Positions 11,867 to 24,110 of a stretch of DNA of 64,000 nt are shown piece by piece (the stretch's first letter is position 1; the number at the start of each line of letters is the position of its first letter). Position numbers and translations under genes: made by a program. Source of the DNA: Owenia fusiformis (taxonomy: Eukaryota; Annelida; Polychaeta; Sabellida; Oweniidae); contig CAIIXF020000004.1 of NCBI GenBank assembly GCA_903813345.2, positions 22,321,985 through 22,385,984 on the forward strand, written 5' to 3'. The notes under the pieces are model-generated. The model ran no database searches. It was not told where the DNA came from and was given only the letters and a program-made list of their open reading frames with translations.

Positions 11867-11998
11867 CTATTGTCTTCCACGCTTATTTAACACAGTTTTC
11901 TCCTGAAAATAACCGTTTCACCTTTCAAACTATTGGAGAACTATTTTCTTCCATGCTTATTTAACACAATTTTCTCCTGAAAATAACTGTTTCATCTT
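11867..11998. repeat. 74 bp tandem duplication
   Basis: The unit AGAGAACTATTGTCTTCCA ... CTCCTGAAAATAACCGTTTCA occurs twice in a row with few differences. Confidence 0.75.
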
Positions 11999-13424
11999 GA
12001 TGTATTCAAATGCATTCAAGGTTTATACTAAAAGAATCACTTAGATTCAGTTAACAATTTCCTTCCATAAACATCCACATCTTAAAATAGAGCAATTATG
12101 CTTAACAGAATATACCTCTGAAACAGATTTCCTGAAAAAATGACATCCATTAGTGTGAGGAAAAAGGATATTATCGGTTAAGGTGATCCTAGTAAGGTGA
12201 ATTTTGGGAAATCAGCAAATCATTTGAAATGCACAACCTTAATCCAGTTAACATAATATTCGTATTAGTCTACGTCCGTTGTGCCCTCCACTACACATCT
12301 CCCCTGTCTGAGAAATTGGAGTCAAGTAGTGGGAGGGGGATGGTCAAAGGGGCTTGTAGCTAGATTCTTCTCAAACATACACATTTCTAGATAGCAGACA
12401 TCTATGTGAGATCTTTTAAGATAAGCCTTGTCGGGGGAATTTAAGTAAATCAGCAAAACATTCTAAATGACAATCCTTAAATCTAATAATAAAATAATTT
12501 TCACATTTTCTGATAGCAATGACATTGATGAAGACACACACATTGAAATCATTTGTTACAGATACCAATCACTGGATGCAAACCATTGAATGCCCAACAC
12601 TGACCACTATACACAAAAAAGTTGGAGACTATATCAATATGTCACCACAAAATAAATGATAAATCTCAAGTTTTTGCATTGTTAACAGCTCTGCCCAAAA
12701 CAATGGAGTAGAAATTCGAGGCAAAAATACATACATGATATCTACTTTGCTTCACACCCTTATATCACATTGAAAATGATCCATCTTGCTCAAAGTGTAA
12801 GAATTACATATTTCACCAGCGTAGAGTTTGATTGAATCAGTGGAGCATGATTATTTATGATCATGTTTGTATATCTCTCTTTTCCCGTTGCAGAGGGCAA
12901 GATGTTTTATGAGTTTTGTGATTGAATCAGTCAACCAAAGTTATTTTTATTGTCAGTCAAGTTCATCACATATCTATGAAATGAGGGCTGTCAAAAATGT
13001 TTTTGGAATTTGAACTTGGTATATTGGCATGGTATATTTTTTATAGCATTAGCTAAATGTCTGTTTAATACTGATTTTTCTCTTTATCACTTCGAAACAT
13101 TTGCATTTCAAAATCATTAACTCATGATCAGTTTTCTATAGGATAGATAACTTCCGATAGAAAGCACAGATTTATTCAATAAAAATGCAATTAGACATAA
13201 GAAGGTTTTAATGAATCAATTTTATTTCAATCAATATTTGTTATAAAATATATGTCAGTTCAATTGGATACAGAAACATCAGCTGTTTTCCAAATAAGGC
13301 TGTTAGTTGTCCGTGCATTTATCTTGTTTCTTTAAATAACACGTTTTTTCTCATCTTTTTAGCATAACTTTGCATATTTTGTAATTGTGTTTCTTGTGTT
13401 ACCTCTAATGTTACTTATTTATTT
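11999..13424. other. No gene recognised; contains a family B copy
   Basis: AT-rich DNA. A family B copy lies at about 12553-12650 (CATTTGTTACAGATACCAA, then AGTTGGAGACTATATCAATA). A short GC-richer patch at 12280-12360 shows no usable frame. Confidence 0.5.
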
Positions 13425-13735
13425 CCCCCCTTGATAAAAGTCCCTAATTTTCCCTACAATAAATTTCCTGGATTTCCCCTTGATTCAATACCCTGGTTTT
13501 CCCTAGAATCAATTCCCTGGTTTTCCCTAGAATCAATACCCTGAATTTCCCTTTGAATCAATTCCCTGAATTTCTCTTAAATCAATTATTCCCTGAATTT
13601 CCCATTGATCCAATTCCATGAATTTCCCCTTAAATCAAGTTGTTTTCCCTTTCAATCAAGTCCATTGGTTTCCCCTCAAACACATTTCCTGGATTCCCCT
13701 TAAATCAAGTCCCTAGGGCTTCTCCCTTTGAATCA
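13425..13735. repeat. ~28 bp degenerate tandem repeat
   Basis: About ten units built on TTCCCTTGAATCAATTCCCTG. Spacing and bases vary, indicating an old array. Confidence 0.7.
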
Positions 13736-14138
13736 AGTGAAAGTGAAGTGGAAACATCCATTGTGTAAGACTTCAGAATACAAATTGAAAAACTAAATAC
13801 ATAGGTATATCCATGTATAGTTTAAGGCGATCTACGAGGCATTCTTCCTCTCCATTGATCGAACATCTTCAAAAGATCAATTACACGATTTTAGCCATTA
13901 TATTGCAAGATTCGTGACAATTAAGAGACAACGATTGCTACGTTTGATGATACTACTGAAGAGTTCATTTCCTTTCTGTGTATAAAACGTCCTTGATGGG
14001 ATCCCCGCAAGTCAGATGCCGTGATAAGTTGTGTTTAAGATGCAACATAAAGGGTAAAGGAAATAGCAAGGAATGTACTACTCCTTCCGGATTCAAAAAT
14101 ATACTTGGACTTTTGTGTCCATTCATTTTCCAATCAAT

Positions 14139-14345
14139 TTCTCTCTAAAATTGGAATGAAACGTTGCTCCTGTTTTCCATCTGTTTGTCATCTTAATTTC
14201 TAACATTTTCTCTCTAAAATTACAATGAAGTGTTTGATTTTCTCGCATTCCCATACAATTTAGAGTGTTAACTACATGCCTGTTTATTTTATTCCTTACT
14301 GATTCCACTCTTTTCCACTCTATTTTACATTTTAAAACACAACCT
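14139..14345 (+). repeat. Family A, partial plus full copy in tandem
   Basis: A first short head (TTTCTCTCTAAAATTGG) is followed at 14203 by a nearly full copy ending CATTTTAAAACACAACC. Confidence 0.7.
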
Positions 14346-14497
14346 GGCGAAGAATGACAAAGGGACATGTTTTGAAAGACATGACATTTCTAAGTTCGTC
14401 CAAATCTCTGTTGTATCGCATAATGATTCATGAGAGGAATAGTAAATTGTATTATAACAATTCCAGAAAAATAAATACATCAGCCATGCCTATTTCA

Positions 14498-14655
14498 CTC
14501 AATTCCTCTCTAAAATTTGAATGAACTGTCTGATTTTCTTACATTTCCATAAATTTTAGAGTATAAACTACATGCTTATTTGGTTTATTCCTTTCTGATT
14601 CCACTCTTTTTCACTCTATTTTATGATTTAAATCATGACTCTTGTGAATTTCTTA
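14498..14655 (+). repeat. Interspersed family A copy
   Basis: Starts TTCCTCTCTAAAATTTGAATG; the middle is diverged (TAAACTACATGCTTATTTGG) and the tail is recognisable. Confidence 0.7.
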
Positions 14656-14814
14656 AGGGAAAATCCTGCCTTCTCCATGACACCTTAAATCTTTTTCTGA
14701 TTTGTTCAATTTAGGTTTATTATGAAAAGATCAAGCAGACGTCAGCGTCAGGTTTGAACTTAATTTGCTTTTCATGTCCGTCTACACATTTTCTCATCTT
14801 CTGAATTTGTGAAA

Positions 14815-14990
14815 CAGAGAAAAGAGTGGATTCAGCAAGAAATAAACATGCAAAATGTCACCACCTGCCATTTGTTAAACACCCTCCGCTTGTTACAGAT
14901 ACCAAACACCAACTTCTGAACATCATTCACAAAAAAGTTGGAGACTAAAACAATATGTCACGATTTCTGGTGGGGACATAATAACTAGGG
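14815..14990 (+). repeat. Family A fragment fused to family B copy
   Basis: A reverse family A fragment (AAAAGAGTGGATTCAGCAAG) runs straight into family B (AACATGCAAAATGTCACCACC, TTGTTACAGATACC, AAGTTGGAGACTA). The two families are neighbours several times in the window. Confidence 0.6.
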
Positions 14991-15215
14991 TTATAATAAC
15001 AGCAGGCAAAAAGCAATTTTCTGTTTGATTTTTCTATAATCTTTAGTTATTTCGAGAAAATGGCATCATTGACATTAATCTTTGCAAGTTATAAGATAGT
15101 TTGAAGTAGTTTAATCAACCATGTGTGTCATTTAGATGTACTAACTATCAATTATGATCAAAGACATTCATAAAAGAGAAGACTTGACTTTGGTTTTCCT
15201 CAAGAAAATATCAGA

Positions 15216-15668
15216 GTTAAAAAGAGTGGAATCAGCAACGAATAAAGTAAACAAGCATGTAGTTAACACTCTAAATTATATAAAAATGCAAGAAAATCAC
15301 ACTTCATTCAAATATTAGAGAGAAATGGAGAGAAATCAGTATGGAATAAAGTAAACAGGCATGTAGTCAATACTCTAAATTGTACAGAAATGCAAGAAAA
15401 TCAGATACTTCATTCAAATTTTAGAGAGAAATGAGTGGAATCAGCAAGGAATAAAGTAAACAGACATGTAGTTAACACTCTAAATTGTATAGAAATGCAA
15501 GAAAATCAGACACTTCATTCAAATATTAGAGAGGAATGGAGAGAAATCAGTGAGGAATGAAGTAAACAGGCATGTAGTTAACACTCTAAATTGTACAGAA
15601 ATGCAAGAAAATTATATAAAAATGCAAGAAAATTAGATATTTTATTTGAATTTTAGAGAGAAATCGAG
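15216..15668 (-). repeat. Tandem cluster of about four family A copies, reverse
   Basis: Successive truncated copies each carry AATAAAGTAAACAGGCATG, ACACTCTAAATTGTA and GCAAGAAAATCAGA. The similar sequences at the two ends of the family (TTTCACTC and CCACTC) would favour unequal crossing-over. Confidence 0.8.
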
Positions 15669-16451
15669 TGTAATAAGCATAATAGACAAGAATGAAATTT
15701 CAAAAAAGGCAGGACATGAACTACTGTCAGACTCTTCTAATAGTCTCAGGGACAATAGTATGCAAAACTAACTGATGTTAATTCTAGTTCTTACATGTAT
15801 ATGAAGTTCAAGGAGGATTGGCTCCCAGCATTCTTCCATCACCTTACTGGCATTGACCAATTTGGTAATTGTATTATATTATCATACTGTTCTTCTCCAG
15901 ATGAAACATTTAGTTAGGAGATGAACATAATGGTAATATTATTACCAGAGTCAATTTGCCAGTCAAAAAAGAAGGCAAAAGAATGCCTGGTGCAAATCCT
16001 CCTTATACATTGTACTTTATAAAGTTGATGTTTTTAGAAATGATAATGCGGTGACATCTTTATTTTATAGATGAAATGAAAAGTATGTTGAAGCATGAGC
16101 TGAATAATTAAATATAAAGTATATAGAAATTCAGATACACAAATGCAAACATTCAACAAGTCATCAAACCTTTATTGCATCATATTATACATTGCTACAC
16201 ATTGTTTATTGCATCATATCATACATTGCTTATTGCATTACATTGGCTATTGCCTCTTATTGCTTATTGCCAGAATTGCCCATTTGCCAAAATATATGTG
16301 CAGCTATTTATGTATAGAGGCTATAAGTTTTACCATTATCATTTTTTTGAAATATTTCCCCGATATTCTGCTCATAGACTTCTCCAAGAAAATTACATAT
16401 GTACAAAAATTTTTGTAGAAAAATATGTGTAAACTTACTAAAATGCCAAAA
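15669..16451. other. No gene recognised
   Basis: It holds a degenerate TTGCATCATATTATACA-type short repeat at about 16172-16270. Overlapping frames on both strands near 16143-16544 are low-complexity. Confidence 0.45.
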
Positions 16452-16590
16452 CGGTGATGTTTTAAAATGTAAAACAGAGTGGAAGAGAGTGAAATCAGCA
16501 AGGAATAAAGAAACATGCAGTTGAAACTCAAAATTGTCTAGCAATTCAGAAAAGTCAGACAGTTACTCCAAATTCAAAGACTGAAATGTG
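16452..16590 (-). repeat. Family A copy, reverse, diverged
   Basis: TTTTAAAATGTAAAACAGAG to TTACTCCAAATTCAAAGA; older than most copies. Confidence 0.6.
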
Positions 16591-16720
16591 TTGAAAGGGA
16601 ATGACAAATGAGAATTTTAGGTGAAAGGAGTGTGTTGATCAGAGCACTAAATTGCAATATTAAATATCTCAATGTGATAGAACACCCTAATGAAGATTTC
16701 TCTCTTGTCTATTTCATGCT

Positions 16721-16880
16721 ATTTCTCTCTAAAATTTGAATGAAGTCTCTGATTTTCTTGCATTTCTTTGCAATTTAGAGTGTTGACTACATGCCTATTT
16801 ACTTTAAATCCTGGCTAATTCCACTCATTTCCACTCTATTTTTGATTTTAAAACATGACCACCTTGACATCTTTCTGAAG
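16721..16880 (+). repeat. Interspersed family A copy
   Basis: Nearly full length, ending AAAACATGACCACCTTGAC. Confidence 0.75.
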
Positions 16881-17145
16881 CCAGACATAATCAGTTGATG
16901 TCAAGAGCAAGAAATTGATAAATCTTTTCTGTAGTAAAGCAATAAAGTCACCAACTGTCTGCTTGAAATATCAACCAAGTCATGTTCCCTTCACTCAAAT
17001 AAGGGCTGTTTTATTGAACACTAAATGCATTTTACTTTGAGGAACAGCTTGATTCACAAAGTTTCAGTTGCTCCAACTTCAAGTTATAACCACAAGTCAA
17101 AGATGGTGAGGGAAGTTATACATTCTTTAATCCTGAGAGTTAGAG

Positions 17146-17352
17146 TCAACATCACAGTCCAGTTGGCAAGCCATACATACATCATAGTCTAGTTGGCAAG
17201 CCATACATACATCATAGTCCAGTTGGCAAGCCATACATACATCATTGTACAGTTGGCAAGCCATACATACATCATAGTCCAGTTGGCAAGCCATACATAC
17301 ATCATAGTCCAGTTGGCAAGCCATACATACATCATTGTACAGTTGGCAAGCC
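17146..17352. repeat. 30 bp minisatellite, about 7 copies
   Basis: The unit is CAGTTGGCAAGCCATACATA plus CATCATAGTC. Copies with ATTGTA in place of ATAGTC occur every third unit, so the array grew by 90 bp blocks. Single stray units lie at about 17791-17852 and 18026-18048. The cysteine-rich minus-strand frame through it only reflects the 30 bp period. Confidence 0.85.
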
Positions 17353-17399
17353 ATACACACAGCTGAGACTGAGTGACCATTCATTAGAGATTGAAGCAG

Positions 17400-18424
17400 G
17401 AAGATACAAAAATAAATGAAAAAGTGAATGAACGCAAATGTATAAAATGTTCAGATAATTGTGTTGAAGTTGAGCTGCACTTTGTTATGAGATCCAAAAT
17501 CTACGAAAGTGAGCGCACTAATATTATTAGATAAAATTCAAACGTTAAATAAGGACTTTTCTAACATGACTGAGGAAAACAAGTTCCTATACATTATGTC
17601 ATACAAACCAAATATGGAGGAAGTCCTGCATTTCATTGAAATGTGCTTTAAGAAAAGAAATCTATAACATCGCAACCATTTCAACACAATATCTTTGTAG
17701 ATTAATGTGACTGTATAAATGTAGTCTGTATAATTGTAGTCTGGCCATGCCCTGATAACACAATGGCCGCGCCTTAATAAATTCTAAATCATAGTCCAGT
17801 TGGCAACCCATACATACATATCATAATCCAGTTGGCAAACCATACATAGTTTTTCTATACTTATGGGAGGGGGTACTGACTTAGACACGGTTTCTTTTCA
17901 CATTAGATTATGGTAATTGTGATAGTTGGGGTTTGCTCTCCTTGCTCTTAGATGTTTTCTATTCTTGTGTTCTGTAACAATTTTTGGTCTTTCCTCTTTG
18001 GCACCTGTGCATACATACTGTATATATAGTCCAGTTAGCAAGCCATAGATAAACTTCCAAAAGGAACATATGTTTTGGTACATAAAATAAACTATTCACT
18101 CCTTCCCAATTTACCTGAACATAATCCAGGCCTTGGCCCTTATTGTCTTACTGCCATTAAATATATCTTACACTGTGCAGTCTTTATGTGAGTCACTGGG
18201 AATATCATTAAGCTCTCTAAGAAAAACTTAAGTCAAAGATAACATTATATAATCTTAATAAAGGTTAATGTGTATCTCAGCTAAGTTATATAGATATCAA
18301 TTTAACCTTACCAACAACATGATTAAGCTAAATATATGATGTGCAGTAGTTGGTCACAATAGGGGAGATATAATATATTTCCCTAAAGATATATGATATT
18401 CAAATTTTGTCATGATATGAAGAC
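17400..18424. other. No gene recognised
   Basis: AT-rich DNA with the stray minisatellite units named above. No supported frame or inverted ends. Confidence 0.45.
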
Positions 18425-18765
18425 CATCATTTAAGATACCAGGCCACTTATGGCCACTTTATATTCACCCTAAGACAATCATATAAGCCACCTTACGGCC
18501 ACCATATAGGCCATCCTAAGACAAGCAACCGTAAGGTAACCATATAAGGTAACTTAAGATCATCATATTAGCCACCTTAGGAGTACCATATGAGCTACCT
18601 TGAATCCTTAAGACTAACTCACAAGCCACCTTAAGATCACCATCTTAGCCACCTTAAGACTATATAGCCACCTTAAGACCATCATAAATGACACCTTAAG
18701 ACTACTGTATAGCCACTAAGACTACCATATTATCCACCATATGAGGTACCTTAAGACATACAAAA
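18425..18765. repeat. ~24 bp degenerate tandem repeat
   Basis: The unit is close to GCCACCTTAAGACCATCATA, with about 13 diverged copies. It lies just 3' of the candidate exon at 18897-19223, that is, in its putative intron. Confidence 0.75.
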
Positions 18766-18896
18766 CCACAAACTTGAAGAACATTTCTTTAGATATCTAC
18801 CAAAACATTCAAAACTATTCATGTTCAATATCAGAACAAAGCAAAACATGCTGAGTTAGACAAAAAAACAACAATATATATAAGAGATGTACCTAC

Positions 18897-19223
18897 CCAG
18901 CATTCCCTGTCAAAGAGTTCATAGTTCAATCTTCGTCTTACATTATCTGGATAAATCCATCCATATTTTTGTAAATCCTCATTCAGCTCCTTCCTATCAG
19001 ATACAGCGCAGATGGGTCTAGTGCAAGTTTTCGACGTCTCTGTCCGAGTCGTTAAACTGACAGATTTAAATCTGGAAAGTTTTTCGCGGTTGTTCAAACC
19101 AATCTTTGGGTGTATTTTTAACCTCGACATATTTCGCTTTGGAATAATTTGATTATTGCTTACGATTATTTTGTCCATTAATCCACTGTGTTTGTTCGTC
19201 CATTCATCAATGTCACACTGCAT
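18897..19223 (-). CDS. Candidate exon of unrecognised spliced gene
   Basis: On the minus strand an ATG with an in-frame stop 18 bases upstream opens 109 codons, ending CTGG|GTAGGT, a good donor, phase 0. The stretch has normal codon composition and CpGs, unlike the AT-rich surroundings. The protein starts MQCDIDEWTNKHSGLMDKII. It is basic in the middle (NREKLSRFKSV) and ends LQKYGWIYPDNVRRRLNYEL and FDRECW. No membrane segment is seen. It looks like the first coding exon of a cytosolic or structural protein; the family was not recognised. No following exon could be placed with confidence. Confidence 0.5.
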
Positions 19224-19281
19224 TGGATCGTTAATGGTTCACAAAGAGCTTGTATTTTTCCATTTGGTCCTGGCTATTTTA

Positions 19282-19425
19282 TGCATTTTCTCTTTAAAAT
19301 TTGGAAGAAATGTCTGATTTTCTTGCATTTCTATACAATTTAAAGTCTTAACTACATGCCTGTTTAGTTTATTCCTTGCTGATTCCACTCTTTTCCGCTC
19401 TATTTTTTAAATCAAAACATGATGT
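19282..19425 (+). repeat. Interspersed family A copy
   Basis: TTTCTCTTTAAAATTTGG to TTTAAATCAAAACATGATG. It lies directly upstream of the candidate minus-strand exon at 19223. Confidence 0.7.
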
Positions 19426-19559
19426 TGATATTTTATTTTCAGCAATCTCAGACGATATTCTGAGTTGAGGTAATTAAGTCAGCTTGCTTGATTACATTCA
19501 TGTTATACTGCATAACTGAGATTTCTTGAATCAGTCGCAGAAGCCATGCCTTTTCCATA

Positions 19560-19708
19560 CTTTTTCTCTCAAAAATTTGAATGAACTGACAGATTTTCTT
19601 GCATTTCTATACAATTTAGAGTGTTCACAAAATACCTATTTATTTTAATTCTTGCTGGAAACCACTCCTTTACTTAATTTTGCATTTCAAAATGATGACA
19701 TTTTCTAA
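19560..19708 (+). repeat. Interspersed family A copy
   Basis: TTTTCTCTCAAAAATTTG to GATGACATTTTCTAAG; moderately diverged. Confidence 0.7.
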
Positions 19709-20069
19709 GTGCTGATATCAAAATGTTAAGTTTTTCTTCCTTCACCTTAATTCCTTTTTCTAGGAAGATACATTTTATTACGTAAGGATTCATTCGCCCT
19801 TGCAGAAAATTTAAAATTGATAGTTTACTAAAATGAAATATCAAAATGTCAATTGCCGTATTCCATTTGTTGAAGACATCAAAGAAAGACAAGAGGATAT
19901 CCATGTGTATACTTAAGTAAATATAAAAATCTAAATTTAAGAAGATAATGTCCAAAGATGCTGTGGAATGACATTCTTTTAAGGGACAAAACAAAACACT
20001 TCAATCCTGCATATATAAAGTAAATCTGATCAGAAATGTTTTTTGTTTCCCGTGCAGATATTCCATGAT

Positions 20070-20250
20070 GGTTACATTTATAATCAAAAATAGAGTGAAA
20101 AGTAGTGGAATTTGCAAGATAAAAAGTAAACAGGCATGTAGTCAACACTCTAAATTGTTTAGAAATGCAAGAAAATCAGACACTTCATTCAAATTTTAGA
20201 GAGAAATTGAGAGAAATAAACATGACCTCAACTAGATTTTTAGCAGACGG
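20070..20250 (-). repeat. Family A copy, reverse, with AGCAGACGG end
   Basis: The body runs to AAATTGAGAGAAATAAACATG. AGCAGACGG, the family's left terminus in reverse, follows ~20 bases later. Confidence 0.7.
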
Positions 20251-20607
20251 ATTTACCTAATGAGGGAGAGAGATTAGAACTGGATTTATTACCTCAATCT
20301 AAGATGCAACCAAGCCTTCAATCGTAACATCTTAACATCTTATTTTACTCCTATTCTCTGTAAGATTTGTTTGACAGAAAAATCTACTTTAACTTATATT
20401 TCTACATAAGTTGACACTTGACACAGAGACTTTCAGCCTACTTCATTCATTTACGTTTTTCCATTTTTGAATTCATGAATAAATGTGGGAAGATTTTATT
20501 CACAGGTAATTCCTCCTTTGTCTTTAACTATTGTAATGGAGTGAGTTAAAAGAGAGGATTTGTAAATACATGAAGCAAAGATTTATCAACTTTGAAATGT
20601 GTTATGG
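20251..20607. other. No gene recognised
   Basis: AT-rich unique-looking sequence without supported features. Confidence 0.45.
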
Positions 20608-20885
20608 AGCTGTCACACTTTTGCTCACTGTTTCCTGACTGTGTGAATACTTTGGGGCAGACGGCATGACACAACATATAGATACACAGTACACAAGCAA
20701 GCTGAACCACAAGTAATTAACCAGCAGCTGACCGCTCTCGCATATAGTCTCTTTGTTACGTAATACAGTGAGGTAGAACAAATAGTTTTACAGTAAGATC
20801 TCCCATCAAACTAAAAACAAAAATTAATGCTCAAAATTAACCACACAGTGGTGAACGGTGAGCCTACACTGCTAATGTGACAGCT
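20608..20885. mobile_element. MITE with AGCTGTCACA ends, copy 1
   Basis: The left end is AGCTGTCACACTTTTGC and the right end is the complement of AGCTGTCACATTAGC. A second, shorter member lies at 32507-32719 and shares GGGGCAGAC, the AAAAATTAA...GCCCAAAATTAA region and the right end. No target duplication is clear, so the superfamily is unknown. Confidence 0.65.
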
Positions 20886-21543
20886 AATTCAAACTAAGTG
20901 GTGTCTAAATGTTGAAATGAGAAGTGAAGATTAATGCATTAAGGGAAGATATAAATTATGATTTCATTTTGATTTGAGAAGAAGTTTGATTTTTTGAAAA
21001 ACAACCTTAAATGACATACAAGAAACTGACAACTACAATTTCCATGAAATGAATGAAAGACTTTTTGGTTTTTAAATTATCTTAAATTAGTTGATTGTAC
21101 GTAATTCTATTGTCAGTGACGCAATTCATAATGATTAAAAATGGATGAATGTTTCTTGTGATCTTCAAAATACTTTCCCTGGGGTGTTATTCAAATTCAA
21201 TCAAACATAATTCTCTGATCAATTACGCAATACGTAAAAGTACAGAAATGGGAACTCATAAGACGCCACACAATTTATACTCTCCTATACTTTATAACTG
21301 AGAAAAGACAAATTTTACTCTTTATTTCTTTAGTTTACTGTACTCTTACATTTCCAGAAGGGACACAGAATCTCACTTAAGAGAAGTTAGTATCCTGAAG
21401 GAGAAACTATAAACTAAAAAAACGTCTAGCAGTATACTCCCCTGATACAATTGTTTGAGTGCATCATAAACTTCAATAGTATATTATCCCATTTGGATAT
21501 CAGATTAATTACATACACCTTCAATTCTGAAAATCGTCTGATC
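20886..21543. other. No gene recognised
   Basis: AT-rich DNA; no frame, tandem repeat or inverted ends were seen. Confidence 0.45.
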
Positions 21544-21715
21544 ATGCTTTTTTCACTCAATTTCTCTCTAAAATTTGAATAAAGTGTCTGATTTTCCTGC
21601 ATTTCTATACAATTTAGAGTATCAACTTCATGTCAGTTTACTTTATTCCTTGCTGATTCCATTCCTTTTTACTCAATTCTGCTTTTCTAAAAATGACCAT
21701 CCTAACCTTTCTCAT
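21544..21715 (+). repeat. Interspersed family A copy
   Basis: ATGCTTTTTTCACTCAATTT through CTTTATTCCTTGCTGATTCC; the tail is diverged. Confidence 0.7.
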
Positions 21716-21814
21716 TTTCTCCTTTATCACAATATAGCTTTCTTCTCTTCTTTTATAGCATCCTAAGTAAGGCTAACTCCAGATTTATGAAGTCTCTGAT
21801 ATTAATAGGACCCT

Positions 21815-23173
21815 CACTCTAAAAAATAATTACTTAAGTTTGTATTATCTTTGTATTCACAAGTAATTTAATTACTAGGTCAGGTAATTGTTTTTGTCCC
21901 AAAGGGGTTTTCATTTTTGTAATTATATTACTAGCAAAGTATTATTTTGACTGAATTACTATATTGAGTAATTAAAAAATTACTTGTATTATAAATAATT
22001 ATAATTATTAAGTAATTATTTTACTCTATTCTATAAGTAATTGTTTTGCTCCAAAATGTATTCTATATTTGAGGATAAAATTACTAAGTAATTATATTAC
22101 TTAAGTATTGAAATTACCTAATTAAAAATTGAATAATTTGTTCAAGACTTTTTTTCTTTTTTTTAACTTGGCTAGGATTTATTTACATATTATCAAGAGA
22201 ATTCTTTTGTTCTCAAGTTTCCACATATGTCCATGATTACATACAGCACTTTGAACAAATTGTAACCTTACCTTTGGAGACCAGACCTAATAGTAAACTG
22301 AATACCACAAAATGGAGTTTGTCTTATTAGGATAATATCAAATAGAGTTAGCATTAATTAATCGTATGTTAATCAGCTTCACATAAAATTGACATAGTTC
22401 TTTGCAAATTTATTATTTTATAATTTTGTTACAGTTTCTTTTAATAAAGAATTAAATCTTGATTTTAAAAATATTAAAAAACATGATATCAAACTACATT
22501 AAGTAATTTAATTACTATTTTAAAAATTTAGAATACTAAGTATTAGAATTACTCAGTATAATCTTATCATTTTATTGCAGTTAAACATATTAATTCATTA
22601 ACATTGCTATTATATAGTAATTCAAATATCAAAAGATTACTCAGTAACGTATGTCCAATTTAATGCAATTAAACTTAGTAATTCCTTTACATTGCTGGTA
22701 TTATCATATTTCTATCAAGTAATTCAAATATCAAAAAGATTACTTAGTAATGTATTTCGAATTTAGTGCAATTAAACATTTATTTGGTACCATTTATTTA
22801 CATTGCTAGTATTATAATATTTCAATATAGTAATTTGAATGTTAAAAGAATTACTCAATAATGTATTTTCAATTAAATGTTATTAAACATAGTAATTCAT
22901 TTACATTGCTAGTATTACTATTAATGAAATGTTAAAATGCAAATGGGGAATAAAATTACCTAGTAATATTATTACTTTTATATGCAAATAAAACAGAAAC
23001 AGAAACAATTTATTTACAAATAAAGTATTACAATTACTTAAGTAAGTAATTCACACAAATAAACAATTACTAAGTAATATGATTACATTTTAGGTGACAT
23101 AAGTAATTTATAAATTACTTAGTAATCAATCAAATTACTTCAGCTAGCTGTCAAGTAATATTTTTTTAGAGTG
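21815..23173. mobile_element. 1.36 kb inverted-end element of TAATTACT motifs
   Basis: The left end CACTCTAAAAAATAATTACT and the complement of the right end (CACTCTAAAAAAATATTACT) match at 18 of 20 bases. The interior is mostly repeats of AGTAATT/AATTACT, which are themselves partly palindromic, with a ~115 bp period between about 22540 and 22920 (TTACATTGCTAGTATTA). No coding frame was seen. A target duplication is not obvious. It appears to be a non-autonomous DNA element whose interior has been amplified from its own end motif. Confidence 0.65.
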
Positions 23174-23292
23174 CTAGATCTAATAATAAAGGTGCAGGTT
23201 CAAATATACTCCTAGATATTCTTTGTTTGCTTGTTTGTTTGTTTACCTACTTACTTGTCTACTTGCTTGTTTACACGTTTGCTTGCTCTAAG

Positions 23293-23439
23293 CCAAGACT
23301 ATCTGATGTCATAATAAATGAGCTATATCAACATATCCCATTGTCTCCAGAAAGGAAGCCTCCGCCAAAATCATCTCCTTTGTGTTCTAAACTATCATAT
23401 GAACAACACATACCGTGTTTCCTTAGGATTTCTGCATGA
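23293..23439 (+). CDS. Possible terminal exon, unrecognised
   Basis: A long pyrimidine-rich tract (CTTGTTTGTTTGTTTACC onward) ends TTGCTCTAAG. It is followed by 48 codons, PRLSDVIINELYQHIPLSPE then RKPPPKSSPLCSKLSYEQHI and PCFLRISA, ending in TGA. The residue mix is protein-like, but the open stretch is short and no upstream exon was found. It could be a gene fragment. Confidence 0.25.
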   Translation, partial: PRLSDVIINELYQHIPLSPERKPPPKSSPLCSKLSYEQHIPCFLRISA

Positions 23440-23536
23440 AAATCAAAAACATACTTTCTGCTTTGGTGTAAATATAGTTTCTGAGAACAAGAAGTTATCA
23501 TGTCCAGCAAGGGATGAGTACAACCTGAACTCAAAA

Positions 23537-23705
23537 TGTCCGTCTGCTTATGTTTTTACAACCTGTTCTCTTTAAAATTTGAATGAAGTGTCTGTTTTTT
23601 TTGCATTTCTATACAATTCAGAGTGTTGACTACATGCCTGTCTATTTTATTCCTTGCTGATTCCACTCTTTTTCACTCTATTTTGCATTTTAAAACATGA
23701 CCTTT
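23537..23705 (+). repeat. Family A copy with 5' CCGTCTGCT end
   Basis: Starts GTCCGTCTGCTTATG and runs to TTTTAAAACATGACC. Confidence 0.75.
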
Positions 23706-23779
23706 TGAAATTACTTTTAGGATGATGTCATTGGCCATCAATAATTCATAGTCATTAGGATTACCCGAAAAAAGATCAT

Positions 23780-23940
23780 GACAAGTATTTTTTAAAACAA
23801 AAAATAGAGTGGAAAAGAATGGAATTAGCAAGGAATGAATTTAACATACATATAGTTAACACTCTAAATTGTATAGAAATGCAAGAAAATCAGACACTTT
23901 AATCAAAATCAAGAGAGAAATGACGTGAAATGAGCATGAA
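23780..23940 (-). repeat. Family A copy, reverse
   Basis: AAAAAATAGAGTGGAAAAG to ATGACGTGAAATGAGCATG; lies ~75 bases from a forward copy, forming a loose inverted pair. Confidence 0.7.
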
Positions 23941-24110
23941 CTGAAAGTATCTTTAACCCAAGATATAATTATCCTGTAAAATAACACCCAATGTCTACAG
24001 GTGATAAAACAATCATAAATTAGCCATAGTAATAACTAGTAATTTACCATGAATACTTATTTTCTTAGAATTGTGAGGAAAGCAATTAACAAATAGCAAG
24101 TAATCAACAA

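Noticed and set aside
17127-17384. Cysteine-rich 85-codon minus-strand frame
   Set aside because: Translation of the 30 bp minisatellite; a second frame is equally open.
22270-22320. Splice-like signals on the minus strand
   Set aside because: They fall inside the AT-rich inverted-end element and give only a ~30 base exon.
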